A DNA stretch of 64,000 bases from Candidatus Kouleothrix ribensis (GCA_016722075.1 JADKGW010000001.1:682001-746000); one strand, 5' to 3'; counted from the stretch's first letter, positions 28,047 through 37,250 are shown. Notes: generated from the letters alone by a model not told the origin. Translations and numbers: made by a program.

Positions 28047-28091
28047 GGCGCGCGGTTTAAGATATAGTCAAGGTAGAATATCGAATAGCTT

Positions 28092-29495
28092 TTACATGGC
28101 TTTTTTCCAGTGGGAACTCCTACCAAACCATCTTTCCCCTTCTGTCTTCCAATTATAGTAGCTTGCCTCATCCGTAAATCTTATATTGGATGTAATTATA
28201 TCGTGATATTGCCCTAATTGTTCGACACGTGCTAAATCATCGACGATGTTACGGTATAATGCCTTAAAACCATGCCTTGGTAATATATTTCGCAGGAAGG
28301 ATAGAGATTTAATCTCAACATCAATCTCTGGTATTTGCGGCAATCCAGTTGCTAAAGTGGATAAATTCCAAACAGAAACAGCAGGGGCGATCGGTATACC
28401 TTGTGGAGTATCAACCTTATATTTTACAAGAACCTTGCTCATTTGTTCTCTAACACCACGAACGAGTTCATTGGCTTTCTTAACAAATTCAGCTCGATCC
28501 TCTCTTCCCATTAACTCTTCTAGCTCAATAAGTTGTTGACGCACTTCTATGAATTCCTTTTCCCCTCGAAGTGCGTAAGCGGTGGAGATGAATTCGCGAG
28601 GGTCGCCAACTTCTCTTGCAATCCACGCGACAAACATAGGTAATGTTTGGCGAAGTATAAATGGTTGAGTAAGGCCAGAGACCTTGTTAATCGTGTCTGA
28701 TGCAATTCCGTTTATTGCATCAATAATAGGCTTAAAGTCAGAAGTATCGCCATGATAGAATTTTGACAAAAGCTGAATTTGAAATGAATTGCGAATAGGA
28801 TGCAAGAAGAGATCCACATCTAATTCCTTAGCGATGAGTGTATAGAAAATAGTTCTGAAAGCTAGCCAATTTAGGCTTGCAAAAAATGCTTCTACTTGGC
28901 TTGATATTTGTCCCTCATTAGCACCTACATAATAGCCAGGCTTAATTGGATTGCCATGTGCGTCATACAATAGTGGTTTAGTATCAAGGGGAACATCGCG
29001 AGCTCCTGTTTTCTCAACAAGCTCAGCGTAAATCATTGAAGAAAGTTGTCCATATTTATCAAAATCGACCCCATCATCACCTTCTAAGATCTTTATAGTG
29101 AGGTAGTATACACTCGAACGCATATCCCATGTGAACACCAAATTCATCTTTAGCATTTCAAAAAATGGTGCAAAAGCACCGTCCACTATTTGGCCGCCTG
29201 TAATATTAAGAACAACACTCTCTGTAATTTGTTTGGCAGTGTCAAGAAGGGACTGATAAGTCTCTTCGCCGATCTTCCAATCTATCATTCTGTTGAAATA
29301 GGACTTTCTACTTTCGCGAAATCTCTCTTTATAATCGTCAAGAAAGAGTAAATCATCGTAGAAAAGTATGGCCTGTAGAAAGCCTTCTAGGGCTGGTATA
29401 TCAGCATCAACAAGATATTGGTTTCTAATCGGTATCTCACCTAGAACTCGCTGTACAGCCGTTAGAGTTGAATTATCAATCAGGGCGTAGCGCAT
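28092..29495 (-). CDS. Large unknown cassette protein
   Basis: 467 residues from MRYALIDNSTLTAV; a start 6 codons earlier (29513) is possible. No family is recognised. The sequence is AT-rich and largely helical. The N-terminal part (FLQAILFYDDLLFLDDYKERF) recalls the front of large helical proteins; the middle contains FASLNWLAFRTIFYTLIAKELDVDLFLHPIRNSFQ (broken by polar residues), and the C-terminal part LIELEELMGREDRAEFVKKANELVRGVREQM is coiled-coil-like. There is no signal peptide and no transmembrane segment. It is the longest single-gene cassette in the window. Its size and composition would fit a defence or mobile-element-related protein, but nothing in the sequence proves it. Confidence 0.6.
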   Translation of the reverse strand: MRYALIDNSTLTAVQRVLGEIPIRNQYLVDADIPALEGFLQAILFYDDLLFLDDYKERFRESRKSYFNRMIDWKIGEETYQSLLDTAKQITESVVLNITGGQIVDGAFAPFFEMLKMNLVFTWDMRSSVYYLTIKILEGDDGVDFDKYGQLSSMIYAELVEKTGARDVPLDTKPLLYDAHGNPIKPGYYVGANEGQISSQVEAFFASLNWLAFRTIFYTLIAKELDVDLFLHPIRNSFQIQLLSKFYHGDTSDFKPIIDAINGIASDTINKVSGLTQPFILRQTLPMFVAWIAREVGDPREFISTAYALRGEKEFIEVRQQLIELEELMGREDRAEFVKKANELVRGVREQMSKVLVKYKVDTPQGIPIAPAVSVWNLSTLATGLPQIPEIDVEIKSLSFLRNILPRHGFKALYRNIVDDLARVEQLGQYHDIITSNIRFTDEASYYNWKTEGERWFGRSSHWKKAM

Positions 29496-29577
29496 TGTAT
29501 TGCTCCATAGCATCCATGCGATATATAATGAGACAATAATAACACATTAGTATTGAAGATGTCCACAGATTAGCGCT

Positions 29578-29682
29578 GCCGAACGGTTTGCGCATCAGCC
29601 GCTGCGAGCGCACAGCATATGAACGCGCTAACATGCCAACGATCTCGCGCGCGAAGCGGTCGGCTGGATGCGCGGGTTGGGC
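29578..29682 (-). other. attC site 27 (short form with CGCGAGCGC stem)
   Basis: Cores GCCGAAC (29578) and GTTGGGC (29676), 105 bp. Inner stem GCTGCGAGCGC / GCGCGCGAAGCGG. Confidence 0.88.
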
Positions 29683-29697
29683 CGCCTGTGCCAACCA

Positions 29698-30120
29698 TCA
29701 GTCGGGTTGCTCGTGAGACTCAGAATCGAGAAACCGGTCTCTAATTCCTGGTGCGGCAATCATACAGCGTTCGGTTCGACCAAACCACCGATATCGATGC
29801 GTGGCAATCCACGAGTAGATCCCATCGCGAAGACCTTTTGGCACAATCAATAGCAGGCTCAATACAGGCCACGCACCCTTGAGCTGTCGTGTGATTCGGA
29901 GAGCTGCATCACTGGCCGTATAAACCGTATGGTTCTCAATCAGGACAACGCGATCGTCCGATGTTGCCGAGCAGCCATGTGATGTCAGCAATCTTTGACC
30001 AGTTGGTGATTGGAGTGCGGCAAACTGGAAGTAGCCGACTGGGTCACGGCGGAGAATGAATTGGACTGACCACGTGCATAATGTACAGACACCGTCAAAG
30101 AGAATGTCTGCATTCGACAT
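29698..30120 (-). CDS. DCC-family thiol-disulfide oxidoreductase-like protein (DUF393)
   Basis: A 140-residue protein. ILFDGVCTLCTWSVQFILRRD carries the hallmark DGVC-x-LC motif of the family near the N-terminus. FQFAALQSPTGQRLL, VLIENHTVYTASDAALRI and IYSWIATHRYRWFG follow in the standard order. The family has a thioredoxin-like fold; the two Cys (CTLC) could undergo thiol-disulfide exchange. The start at 30120 has GGGAG upstream; 30144 is an in-frame alternative. A 69-residue zinc-ribbon gene lies 63 bases upstream on the same strand within the same cassette. Confidence 0.82.
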   Translation of the reverse strand: MSNADILFDGVCTLCTWSVQFILRRDPVGYFQFAALQSPTGQRLLTSHGCSATSDDRVVLIENHTVYTASDAALRITRQLKGAWPVLSLLLIVPKGLRDGIYSWIATHRYRWFGRTERCMIAAPGIRDRFLDSESHEQPD

Positions 30121-30183
30121 TGGTGATGGCTCCCGTATAATCATCGAACGAGAAGAACCCCAATGACCAGGATACCGCGTGGT

Positions 30184-30393
30184 TCATTCCGTTGCACGTG
30201 GCCAGTTCTTCGCGATTCTGGTGCGTTGATGACGATCCGCACCATAATTCTCGGCGTAGCCACAGGACGTGCCAAGATAGCGGTTCAGACTGATGGCTTC
30301 AAAGGTCGTGAGTGATGGCCGAAACCAACGGCCATCTTGACGTTTGTAGTGAACGGTGGTTGCACCACATTTCGGACAGATACCATCTTTCAT
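30184..30393 (-). CDS. Small zinc-ribbon protein
   Basis: A 69-residue protein beginning MKDGICPKCGATTVHYK: the first CxxC knuckle at residues 6 and 9. The only later Cys (TSCGYAENYG, about residue 44) leaves the site one ligand short unless a His contributes. Proteins of this shape often precede redox or membrane genes. It probably forms a two-gene cassette with the DCC-family gene downstream. The tail after residue 52 is basic and may be non-native, as if the C-terminus had changed by frameshift. Confidence 0.6.
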   Translation of the reverse strand: MKDGICPKCGATTVHYKRQDGRWFRPSLTTFEAISLNRYLGTSCGYAENYGADRHQRTRIAKNWPRATE

Positions 30394-30494
30394 AGGTATT
30401 CCTAAGGCATGACAGATTTGTCTGATGCTTTATACGCACGCAGTGTAAAACCGTTACAGGAGTTTATCTCACGCTTGTGACCATTGATGCGGCG

Positions 30495-30605
30495 GCCCAA
30501 CGGATTGCGCATCAGCCGCCGCGAGCGCGGCACGCGATTGGTGAAATCGTTGCAATCTCGCGCGCGAAGCGGTCGGCTGGATGCGCGTGTTGGGTGGCTA
30601 CTTTG
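30495..30605 (-). other. attC site 28 (short form)
   Basis: Cores GCCCAAC (30495) and GTTGGGT (30599). It is identical to the attC at 55996-56096, which serves the duplicate of the same cassette. Confidence 0.92.
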
Positions 30606-30661
30606 AGGCGACATTTCGCCGGAGTTCTTCTGAGAGTGTTTGTTGCGATGAGTTTCGATTG

Positions 30662-31117
30662 TCAGTCAAACGTCTTTCGCTCAACTCGTTGTACCGTGTT
30701 CATCTCTTCTGCCCAAACCCATCCATCGAGACCATAACTGGCAGAAATTAAAAATGCTTGTATGTGTTTTGCTTCCAAGGTCGCAAAGAGGTCATCCAAT
30801 GTGGTGTATGGACAAGGCCAGCCATAATTTGTCAGACGCTCGAACAGTTCTGGGACAAGCTCATAGGTGCTTTTGAGATCTGATTGTTCGATGTCAAAAA
30901 GAATGCTGTTTGGCAACTCGTTTTCAAAATAATGTGCGACTACGCCGGTAAACACAACATCGGTATACTCAATCGAAGGGCTGTCTAGGAATTCGGTATA
31001 AAACGTGATCGTGTATGAACGGCTTTGATCTTGATCGTTCATCACCGCATACCCGTACAAGATATTGTCGTGAATGGATATTTGCAAGGTGCGCTGGTTC
31101 CTTTTCACGAGAGGCAT
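30662..31117 (-). CDS. Unknown cassette protein, duplicated (copy 1)
   Basis: A 151-residue soluble protein. The first half is beta-rich (RNQRTLQISIHDNILYG, SYTITFYTEFLDSPSIEYTDVVF, VVAHYFENELPNSILFDIEQS, with breaks). The second half is helical with LVPELFERLTNYGWPCPYTTLDDLFATL and the closing ISASYGLDGWVWAEEM. This resembles the layout of small immunity-type proteins, but no family is assigned. The start at 31117 (MPLVKRNQR) is preferred over 31180, whose extra residues lie next to the preceding attC. The identical gene at 56163-56618 marks an exact cassette duplication. Confidence 0.7.
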   Translation of the reverse strand: MPLVKRNQRTLQISIHDNILYGYAVMNDQDQSRSYTITFYTEFLDSPSIEYTDVVFTGVVAHYFENELPNSILFDIEQSDLKSTYELVPELFERLTNYGWPCPYTTLDDLFATLEAKHIQAFLISASYGLDGWVWAEEMNTVQRVERKTFD

Positions 31118-31178
31118 CTTCTTGCCAAGTCTACCAAACGTGGAGCATCGCGTCAGCAAAAGGTGGTGATGGGTAGCC

Positions 31179-31301
31179 ACCCAACGGATAGCGCATCAGC
31201 CGCGCCCCAGATAGATCGGGAACGCGTTATTGCTGAGACTGCTGCCAAAATCGGCCCGATCTCGTCGCCGGAACGGCGTCGGCTGCATGCGCATGTTGGG
31301 C
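31179..31301 (-). other. attC site 29
   Basis: Cores ACCCAAC (31179) and GTTGGGC (31295). It serves the TA pair at 31423-31988. Confidence 0.9.
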
Positions 31302-31422
31302 GGCAGGATCCCCGGAATCATCTGGTGGATTGAGTAAGCCATCGTCCGATTGGGCATCGCAATGGGACAGGCATGCTTTGCCACGCCGTTCCTCTGTTCG
31401 GTATGGCGCCGAAGCTAGCGCA

Positions 31423-31695
31423 TCATGGATCGATGCCGAGGCGGCGGCGCGCTTGTTCCGCATTTACCCGCAGTTGTTCATGTGAACGGGCATCGAGCAG
31501 ATCCATCAACGCCCGATTCTGGCGGGTTCGTGCAATTTCATCGGCAAAGTCATCCAGCGCTTCAGCCTCATCTGCGACCGATCGGAGCAAAAAGATCTTT
31601 CCATCGGGCAGACGCAGCAAGACCCCGTCATCGGTTGCCAGATCGAACAGCGCTTCCACGGCATCCACGACCTGGGTCAGAGCAACAGTTTTCAT
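31423..31695 (-). CDS. Antitoxin of a RelE/ParE-type pair
   Basis: A 90-residue acidic protein. Residues 1-40 (VALTQVVDAVEALFDLATDDGVLLRLPDGKIFLLR) form the DNA-binding, strand-rich part; residues 41-90 are a charged helix (EALDDFADEIARTRQNRALMDLL). Its start overlaps the toxin stop by 4 bases. The arrangement mirrors 4220-4794. Confidence 0.72.
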   Translation of the reverse strand: MKTVALTQVVDAVEALFDLATDDGVLLRLPDGKIFLLRSVADEAEALDDFADEIARTRQNRALMDLLDARSHEQLRVNAEQARRRLGIDP

Positions 31696-31988
31696 AGCGG
31701 ATATTCCTTCCCACGAATATAGAGCGTGTTATGCGCTTTCCAGCCAACTGCTTTGATCAACACGACCCGATCAAGCACTTCTACATCGTAGAAGATGCGA
31801 TATTTCCCAACCCGCACTTCCCAGCGGGCAAGGGCATTCGCTCCCATAGGCTTCCGATTCCGCACTTCACGGATGGGCTCGTAGGTCAGTTGCTCCTCAA
31901 TTGCGGTGACAATCAAGACGCGCTCATATTTCTTGAAGTAAGCAATATCGTCAATCGCGCTCTCTGTGTATTCGATCTGGTAGGTCAT
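31692..31988 (-). CDS. RelE/ParE-superfamily toxin
   Basis: A 98-residue protein starting MTYQIEYTESAIDDIAYF. It keeps WEVRVGKYRIFYDVE and the final VVLIKAVGWKAHN in the order expected for RelE-type ribonucleases. The ORF extends to 32099, but the added residues lack similarity to the toxin at 4495-4794, so the internal start at 31988 is chosen. The predicted target is ribosome-bound mRNA or gyrase. Confidence 0.8.
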   Translation of the reverse strand: MTYQIEYTESAIDDIAYFKKYERVLIVTAIEEQLTYEPIREVRNRKPMGANALARWEVRVGKYRIFYDVEVLDRVVLIKAVGWKAHNTLYIRGKEYPL

Positions 31989-32264
31989 CGAGCGAACCTT
32001 TACAAGCGCCAGTACCAATGACAGTATAGCATACAGCGCAGCGTACCACCATGGGCTGCGAGTGATGGGCGATATGGGGTCGGTGGCTGGATGCTGCACT
32101 CTTCTGAGCGAGCCACACAGGCGTGCAATCGTCGGTCGTATGACGTAAATAGGCGTTCAGATTGGGTGCAATGCACACAGTTGCATTTTGGCCATAATCA
32201 CGCGCCCAAGAGATTACGACCAAAACGAATTAAGTTTGGTATGAGCGGTATAGGTTGAGGTGCC

Positions 32265-32392
32265 GCCCAACGCCTGGCGCATCAGCCGCGCCGCCAGATC
32301 GATCGGTACTGCGCTCCTGTTGATTCCAACGTTCAAAATTGGCACGATCTCGTCGACGCGCAGCGGCGTCAGGCTGCATGCGCTGGTTGGGC
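32265..32392 (-). other. attC site 30
   Basis: Cores GCCCAAC (32265) and GTTGGGC (32386). It closes N unit 11. The 276 bases between it and the toxin start hold no further gene and are the leader of the TA cassette. Confidence 0.92.
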
Positions 32393-32749
32393 GGCACCAC
32401 GCCGGAGGCACGCGTTGACCTGCTGGCCATGTTGGCGCCCGAGGGCGCTGCCTGGCATGACGCCCGAGGGCGCTCCTTTTCAGCGCTGGTGGCCGCGACG
32501 GCGGTCGCATGCGTGCCCCGTGATGGCGCCCGAGGGCGCTGCCCGCGATTCCGTTCCCACCACGGCGGCAGCCGGATGCATTCCTTCAGATGACGCACGA
32601 GGGCGTTCCCAGCGCTGGCCTGTCCAGGCACTGCATGCGTTCCCTGCGACCGCGCTCGGATGCCCGATCGTCGTCATGCGCGAATCGGGCCGCAGCAATC
32701 ACCGGGCTGATCGTGCGCTGATCGTCAATCCAATGGTTCGCTCGTGCCC
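32393..32749 (-). repeat. N unit 11
   Basis: 357 bp from core to core, in tandem with N unit 12. Confidence 0.85.
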
Positions 32750-32877
32750 GCCCAACGCCGTGCGCATCAGCCGCGCCGCACCCAGCGATCGGGATGGCGT
32801 TTGGGTTGATGATACCACAGAAAATCGGCACGATCTCGCCCGCCGGAACGGCGTCGGGCTGCATGCGCTGGTTGGGC
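32750..32877 (-). other. attC site 31
   Basis: Cores GCCCAAC (32750) and GTTGGGC (32871), between N units 11 and 12. Confidence 0.92.
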
Positions 32878-33238
32878 GGCACCACGCCGGAGGGCCGCGC
32901 TAACCTGCCAGCCATGTTGGCGCCCGCGGGCGCGGCCTGGGATGGCGTTCGGATGCGTTCCTTCTCAACGCGGTTGGACGCGATGGCGGTCGCATGCCTT
33001 CCCTGGGATGGCGTCCGAGGGCCGTTCTTGCGATTCCGTTCCCCACCAGGACGACCGCCGGATGCGTGCCTTTGGGATGCAGCTCGAAAGCGTTCCCCGT
33101 GATGGCCTATCCAAGCAATGGATGCGTTCCCTGCGACGGCGCGCGGATGCCCGAATTCGCGCATGCTGGCGGTCAGGCCGCAGCAATCACGGGGTTGAAT
33201 CATGCGCTGGCCGCTCATCCCATGGTTCGCTCGTGCCC
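32878..33238 (-). repeat. N unit 12
   Basis: 361 bp, the longest unit, with small extra insertions relative to the 358-bp consensus length. Confidence 0.85.
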
Positions 33239-33364
33239 GCCCAACGGCCTGCGCATCAGCCGCGCCGCACCAGTAGATCGGGAATGTGGTTTTGCTGATA
33301 CAGCTGCCAAAATCGGCGCGATCTCGGTCGCCGGAACGGCGTCGGCTGCATGCGCGGGTTGGGC
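33239..33364 (-). other. attC site 32
   Basis: Cores GCCCAAC (33239) and GTTGGGC (33358). It serves the 179-residue gene at 33536. Confidence 0.92.
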
Positions 33365-33379
33365 GGTGGCTTGCAGACG

Positions 33380-33513
33380 GTATCCGTTCAGGGGTTGCAG
33401 CACACGATTGGCTTTCTGGTGCAGAATCGCGCGTTGCGCACGATGACGACGAACGCAATTCCACGCGAAGGAACCGCATTCCAGCGCCATTTTTCTCGGC
33501 CCTGAACGGATAC
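33380..33513. repeat. 134-bp inverted-repeat element (MITE-like), copy 1
   Basis: It starts GTATCCGTTCAGGG and ends CCCTGAACGGATAC. The 9 bases TTGCAGACG flank it on both sides (33371-33379 and 33514-33522), a target duplication. A 134-bp element with the same ends lies at 61593-61726. Confidence 0.75.
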
Positions 33514-33535
33514 TTGCAGACGCAACGTTCTGCTA

Positions 33536-34075
33536 TCAATCAAACCAGACCACAAGACGCACGTGGCGATCACCAAAACGTTCGACAAGAAGTTCCATCA
33601 TCTTCATTAATCGAAGCCAATTTGGTTCAGAGACCACGTCACGCCGGCGAAGACGGTCAATCCAGTATGTATGCCCATCCTTCTGCCAACGCTTTCCTTC
33701 GACAAATGGGTCATCGTCGATTTCCCGAGTGATCTCTATCCAGTCTCCATGCGGTCCTTGAAAGCGCTCGTGGAGCACTAATTCTTGCCCCGCCTCATCA
33801 AGGTCTTGGGCCATGAGTTCATGCCAGAGAACCCACGAATGCCCCCAATACGTATCGTCCAAAGAGTCTTGCAAAGCTGCACGAACAGGTTGCGATAGAT
33901 CTGGAGGTAAGCCGCGCTTGGGTGCGAGTGGGTGGAATTGATCGCTACGGACGCCAAAGATTGCACCAAAAAGTGCATAATATTGGGGTGCGATAACACT
34001 GATGTCGACAATCCCAAACCAAGTTTCAGCGTCGTCTGAATACGCTTCAATCCATCCATGCATCCAAGAGCTCAT
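33536..34075 (-). CDS. Unknown cassette protein, Trp-rich
   Basis: A 179-residue acidic soluble protein with many tryptophans (SSWMHGWIEAYSDDAETWFGI, WGHSWVLWHELMAQDLDEAG, WLRLMKMMELLVERFGD). The pattern of an N-terminal beta-unit followed by helices with conserved Trp resembles small stand-alone immunity or SMI1/KNR4-like proteins, but the similarity is too weak for assignment. The MITE-like element ends 22 bases after the stop, within the 3' part of the cassette. Confidence 0.6.
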   Translation of the reverse strand: MSSWMHGWIEAYSDDAETWFGIVDISVIAPQYYALFGAIFGVRSDQFHPLAPKRGLPPDLSQPVRAALQDSLDDTYWGHSWVLWHELMAQDLDEAGQELVLHERFQGPHGDWIEITREIDDDPFVEGKRWQKDGHTYWIDRLRRRDVVSEPNWLRLMKMMELLVERFGDRHVRLVVWFD

Positions 34076-34261
34076 GAGATTGCCCTATCCTAAACAGAAA
34101 CAAGCCTAGCTGCGAAAAAATGGAGCCTAAAACATTGACAGGAGACATCAAGCAACGTGAAAATCGTAAGTATGCATAGATGGCCACCGCCCAACGCGCT
34201 GCGCATCACCCGCGCCGCCGCGTAGATCGGTACTGCGTTCCTGTTGATTCCAACGTTCAAA

Positions 34262-35440
34262 GATACCGTGCTTTTTGTCAAGGGTGAGTTTACAGCTTGC
34301 TTACCCTCTTAATCGATCACCACGGTACGGGCGGGCTTGCTCATTCTACCGCGCCGGTCAAGACCACGGCAAGCGCACGCTGCCCGTCGCTCGTTCGCGC
34401 GCAGGCCTTTCTGGCGTGCGGTCTTGACTCGGCGCGGTGGCTGTGCCCATCCCGCCGCGCTACCTCCTCACGCAGCCACCGCCACCGAGCCCAAACGCAA
34501 AGCATAGTCTGGGTCGAAATCTTGGTCTTTGGTCGCCACTGCCCAGGCGATCCGCAACAGCTTGCGGGCGGCCGCACCCAAGGCCACCTTGCGTGGCTTG
34601 CCCGCTGCCCGCAGGCGGCTATAGAACCCCTTGATCACAGGGTTGTGCTGAATTGCGCGCAGTGATGCCATATACACCGCTCGGCGCAACCGCGCATTTC
34701 CTCCGTGACCCACGCGCGGTCGCCCACGCACGCTGCTGCCAGACTGGCGCAGTTGAGGTGCCAAGCCCGCATAGTTGGCAGCCGCCTCCGGCGTCAGAGT
34801 GAGCGTGAAGTTGATCGTCGTTGTCAACACCCACGCAATTGTGCGTGTACCCAATCCCTTGATTGTGGCTAAGCGCGCCGCGGCGGCTGCCCAGGCCGCA
34901 TCCTGCTCAAGCGCGCTGGCGATCTCCTGCTCGACTGTGGCGATGTCCTCGTCCAGAGTTGTGATCAAGATTTCCAGGCGCGTCCTCACGCTGTCTATCA
35001 CAATCGGCTGCTGAACGAGCGCATGCGCTGGTTGCGGAATTGTGTGCGTGCCACGACCAGTCCATCACGATGCACCAGGCGCTGCGCCAGCTCGGTATAG
35101 ACTTGCGGTGGTGGCGTCCAGCATTCAGGTTGCAGCCGCGCACCGAGTTCGGCCAGTGTTTGTGCATCAATCGCATCGGTCTTGGAGCGTTTGAGCAGCG
35201 CCTTCGCGAAAGCGTGGGCTTGGGTGGGATTGATGACCGAGACGGCGAAGCCAGCTTCACTCAGGCTCTTCGCCAAGCGCATCCAGTAGGTGCCAGTCGC
35301 CTCCAGGACGATGAGCGTGGCGCTTGGGTCGGGCTCGATGGCTAGCAGCTGGCGTGGGGGTCGACACTTTGAACCGCGGTCAGCGCCGCTATATCGCCAC
35401 CTCGACCTCACCATCACCTGGAACCGACGCCTCCATTATA
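34262..35440 (-). mobile_element. IS110-family element copy 2, internally deleted
   Basis: It is the same element as 15745-17180 but lacks about 265 bp, from the upstream region to codon 48 of the transposase. The deletion joint is at GTCGACCCCC followed by ACGCCAGCTG (near 35355). Confidence 0.82.
34468..35350 (-). pseudogene. IS110 transposase, N-terminally deleted and frameshifted
   Basis: It lacks the first 48 residues, including the first catalytic Asp. It keeps LEATGTYWM and RSKTDAIDAQTLAELG. A one-base deletion near 35026 (CAGCTGCATGC became CAGCGCATGC) breaks the frame before the helical middle part; the C-terminal domain (34468-35001) is intact. It cannot transpose by itself. Confidence 0.88.
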
Positions 35441-35554
35441 CGAATCGCACTGATCTTGGGCCGCGCAGCGGCGTCGGGCTGCATGCGCTGGTTGGGCGGG
35501 ATGGCATATTTTGTATAGCATGCTCGCTGCTGTATGCTCACAGATCTTTCCCTC

Positions 35555-35583
35555 TTGTATTCTTCATCGCTATCGTGTAAAAT
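35555..35583 (+). promoter_or_regulatory. Predicted sigma-70-type promoter of the AbrB/PIN cassette
   Basis: TTGTAT (35555-35560), a 17-base spacer, and TAAAAT (35578-35583), 30 bases before the AbrB start. Both hexamers match the consensus at 5 of 6 positions or nearly so. An own promoter makes sense because the genes oppose the array direction. Confidence 0.6.
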
Positions 35584-35613
35584 ACGAATACGCAAGATAT
35601 ATTGGAGGATGCT

Positions 35614-35844
35614 ATGCAAACGGCGGTTACGAAACGTGGGCAAACGGTTATTCCTGCGGCAATTCGGAAACGCTATCACATTGAGGAAGGCGATTCCCTG
35701 GTTTGGCTTGATGATGGCGCAACTATTCGCGTTGTCCCGGTTGCGCGCGATCCCATTCAAGCGTTGCGTGGAAGTGGGCGTGGCGAGCCGTTACTCGAAG
35801 CCTTACTCCGTGTACGTGCTGAGGATCGTACCCATGACCGCTAA
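35614..35844 (+). CDS. AbrB/SpoVT-type antitoxin
   Basis: A 76-residue protein. MQTAVTKRGQTVIPAAIRKRYHIEEGDSLVW (broken into strands) is the swapped-hairpin AbrB domain with the typical GQ-VIPA-IRKRY signature. The C-terminal 35 residues (RDPIQALRGSGRGEPLLEALLRVRAED) should contact the toxin. GGAGG lies 5 bases before the ATG. It overlaps the PIN gene by 11 bases. Unlike nearly all other genes here, it points against the attC orientation of its cassette. Confidence 0.88.
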   Translation: MQTAVTKRGQTVIPAAIRKRYHIEEGDSLVWLDDGATIRVVPVARDPIQALRGSGRGEPLLEALLRVRAEDRTHDR

Positions 35845-36247
35845 ACCGATCCTGCTCGATACCTCCGCACTCTTGACACTGATCGAAGATGAAGCTGGTG
35901 CAGCGCGTGTAGAGCACGTACTACGTAATGGCGTGGCGATAATCGTGTGGACAAGTCTTTTGGAAGTTGTGTACGTGACACAGCAAGAACGTGGCGTGCC
36001 CGAAGCGGAACGGCGCTATGCGTTGTTGAAGGTGCTACCGACTACACTGCTATGGAGTATGGATGAACCGATTCTCTTAATCGCGGCACGCTTCAAAGCG
36101 AGCTATCGGGTCTCGTTTGCGGATGCGATTATTGCAGCCTACGCAGCCTACTATCATGCGATACTTCTCCATAAAGATCCACAATTCGAGGCGTTAGCCA
36201 GCGAGGTTGAGGTCGAAGCATTGCCGTATAAAGCGTCGAGACCATAA
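35834..36247 (+). CDS. PIN-domain toxin (VapC-like)
   Basis: A 137-residue ribonuclease. LLDTSALLTLIEDE gives the first catalytic Asp, TSLLEVVYV the conserved Glu, and VSFADAIIAAYA plus HKDPQFEAL the C-terminal Asp pair: the four-acid site of PIN nucleases. VapC toxins cut tRNA or rRNA. It is coupled to the AbrB antitoxin in the antitoxin-first order. Confidence 0.9.
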   Translation: MTAKPILLDTSALLTLIEDEAGAARVEHVLRNGVAIIVWTSLLEVVYVTQQERGVPEAERRYALLKVLPTTLLWSMDEPILLIAARFKASYRVSFADAIIAAYAAYYHAILLHKDPQFEALASEVEVEALPYKASRP

Positions 36248-36278
36248 TGCAATATGGAGCGAATGGTATTGATGTCCC

Positions 36279-36405
36279 GCCCAACGCGCTGCGCATCAGC
36301 CGCGCCGCACCGATAGGTTGGGAATGCTTTCACGTCATGATACCACGGAAAATCGGCACGATCTCGCTCGCCGGCACGGCGTCGGGCTGCATGCGCTGGT
36401 TGGGC
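36279..36405 (-). other. attC site 34
   Basis: Cores GCCCAAC (36279) and GTTGGGC (36399). It closes N unit 13 and lies on the upstream side of the AbrB/PIN cassette, 31 bases after the PIN stop. Confidence 0.92.
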
Positions 36406-36764
36406 GGCACCACGCCAGAGGGCCGCGTTGACCCGCCAGCCATGTTGGCGTCCGCAGGCGCTCCCCATGATGACCTCCGAGGGCAGTCGTTCCCAGCGCT
36501 GATGGACGCGATGACGGTCGGATGCGCGGTATGGAATGCCGTCCGAGGGCGTTCCCGGCGATTCCGTTCCCACCACGATGGCGGTCGGATGCGTGCCGTT
36601 GGCATCGCGCCCGAGGGCGTTCCCGGCGACGACCTGTCCAGGCAATGGATGCGTTGTCCGTGATGGCACGCGGATGCCCGATTCGCGCGTGCTGGCGGTC
36701 AGGCTGCAGCAATCACGGGGTTGAATCGGGCGTTGGCTTCTCCACAGATAGGCTGCTCGTGCCC
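36406..36764 (-). repeat. N unit 13
   Basis: 359 bp, the first of a run of three full N units (13-15) plus a truncated one. Confidence 0.85.
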
Positions 36765-36891
36765 GCCCAACGCTTTGCGCATCAGCCGCGCCGCCACGAT
36801 AGATCGGGATCGTCTTCACGCCATGATAGCACGAAAAATCGGGGCGATCGTGCTCGCCGGAACGGCGTCCGGCTGCATGCGCTGGTTGGGC
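36765..36891 (-). other. attC site 35
   Basis: Cores GCCCAAC (36765) and GTTGGGC (36885). Confidence 0.92.
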
Positions 36892-37250
36892 GGCACCACC
36901 CCGGAGGGTCGCGATGCCCTGCCGGACGTGCTGGCGCCCGAGGGCGCGGCCTGGGACAGCCTACGAGGGCGTTCCGCTTCAGCGCGGTTGGACGTGATGG
37001 CGGTCGCATGCGTGCCCCGCGATGGCGCCCGAGCGCGTTTCCGGCGATCCGGTTCCCACCACGATGGCGGTCGGATGCGTGCCGTTGGAATGGCGTTCGC
37101 GGGCGTTCCCGGCGATGACCTGTCCAGGCACAGGATGCGTTGCCCGTGATGGCGCGCGGATGCCCGATTCGCACGCGATGGCGGTCGGGCCGCAGCAATC
37201 ACCGGGCTGAATCAGGCGCTGGCCGCTCATCCCATGGTTCGCTCGTGCCC
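36892..37250 (-). repeat. N unit 14
   Basis: 359 bp from core to core. Confidence 0.85.

Larger units (their letters stand above)
34189..35497 (-). other. attC site 33, split by IS110 copy 2
   Basis: Plus-strand core GCCCAAC (34189) with arm GCGCATCACCCGCGCC; the other half runs from about 35445 to core GTTGGGC (35491-35497). The half next to the IS5' end is identical to the corresponding half at 15685-15745. Confidence 0.85.
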
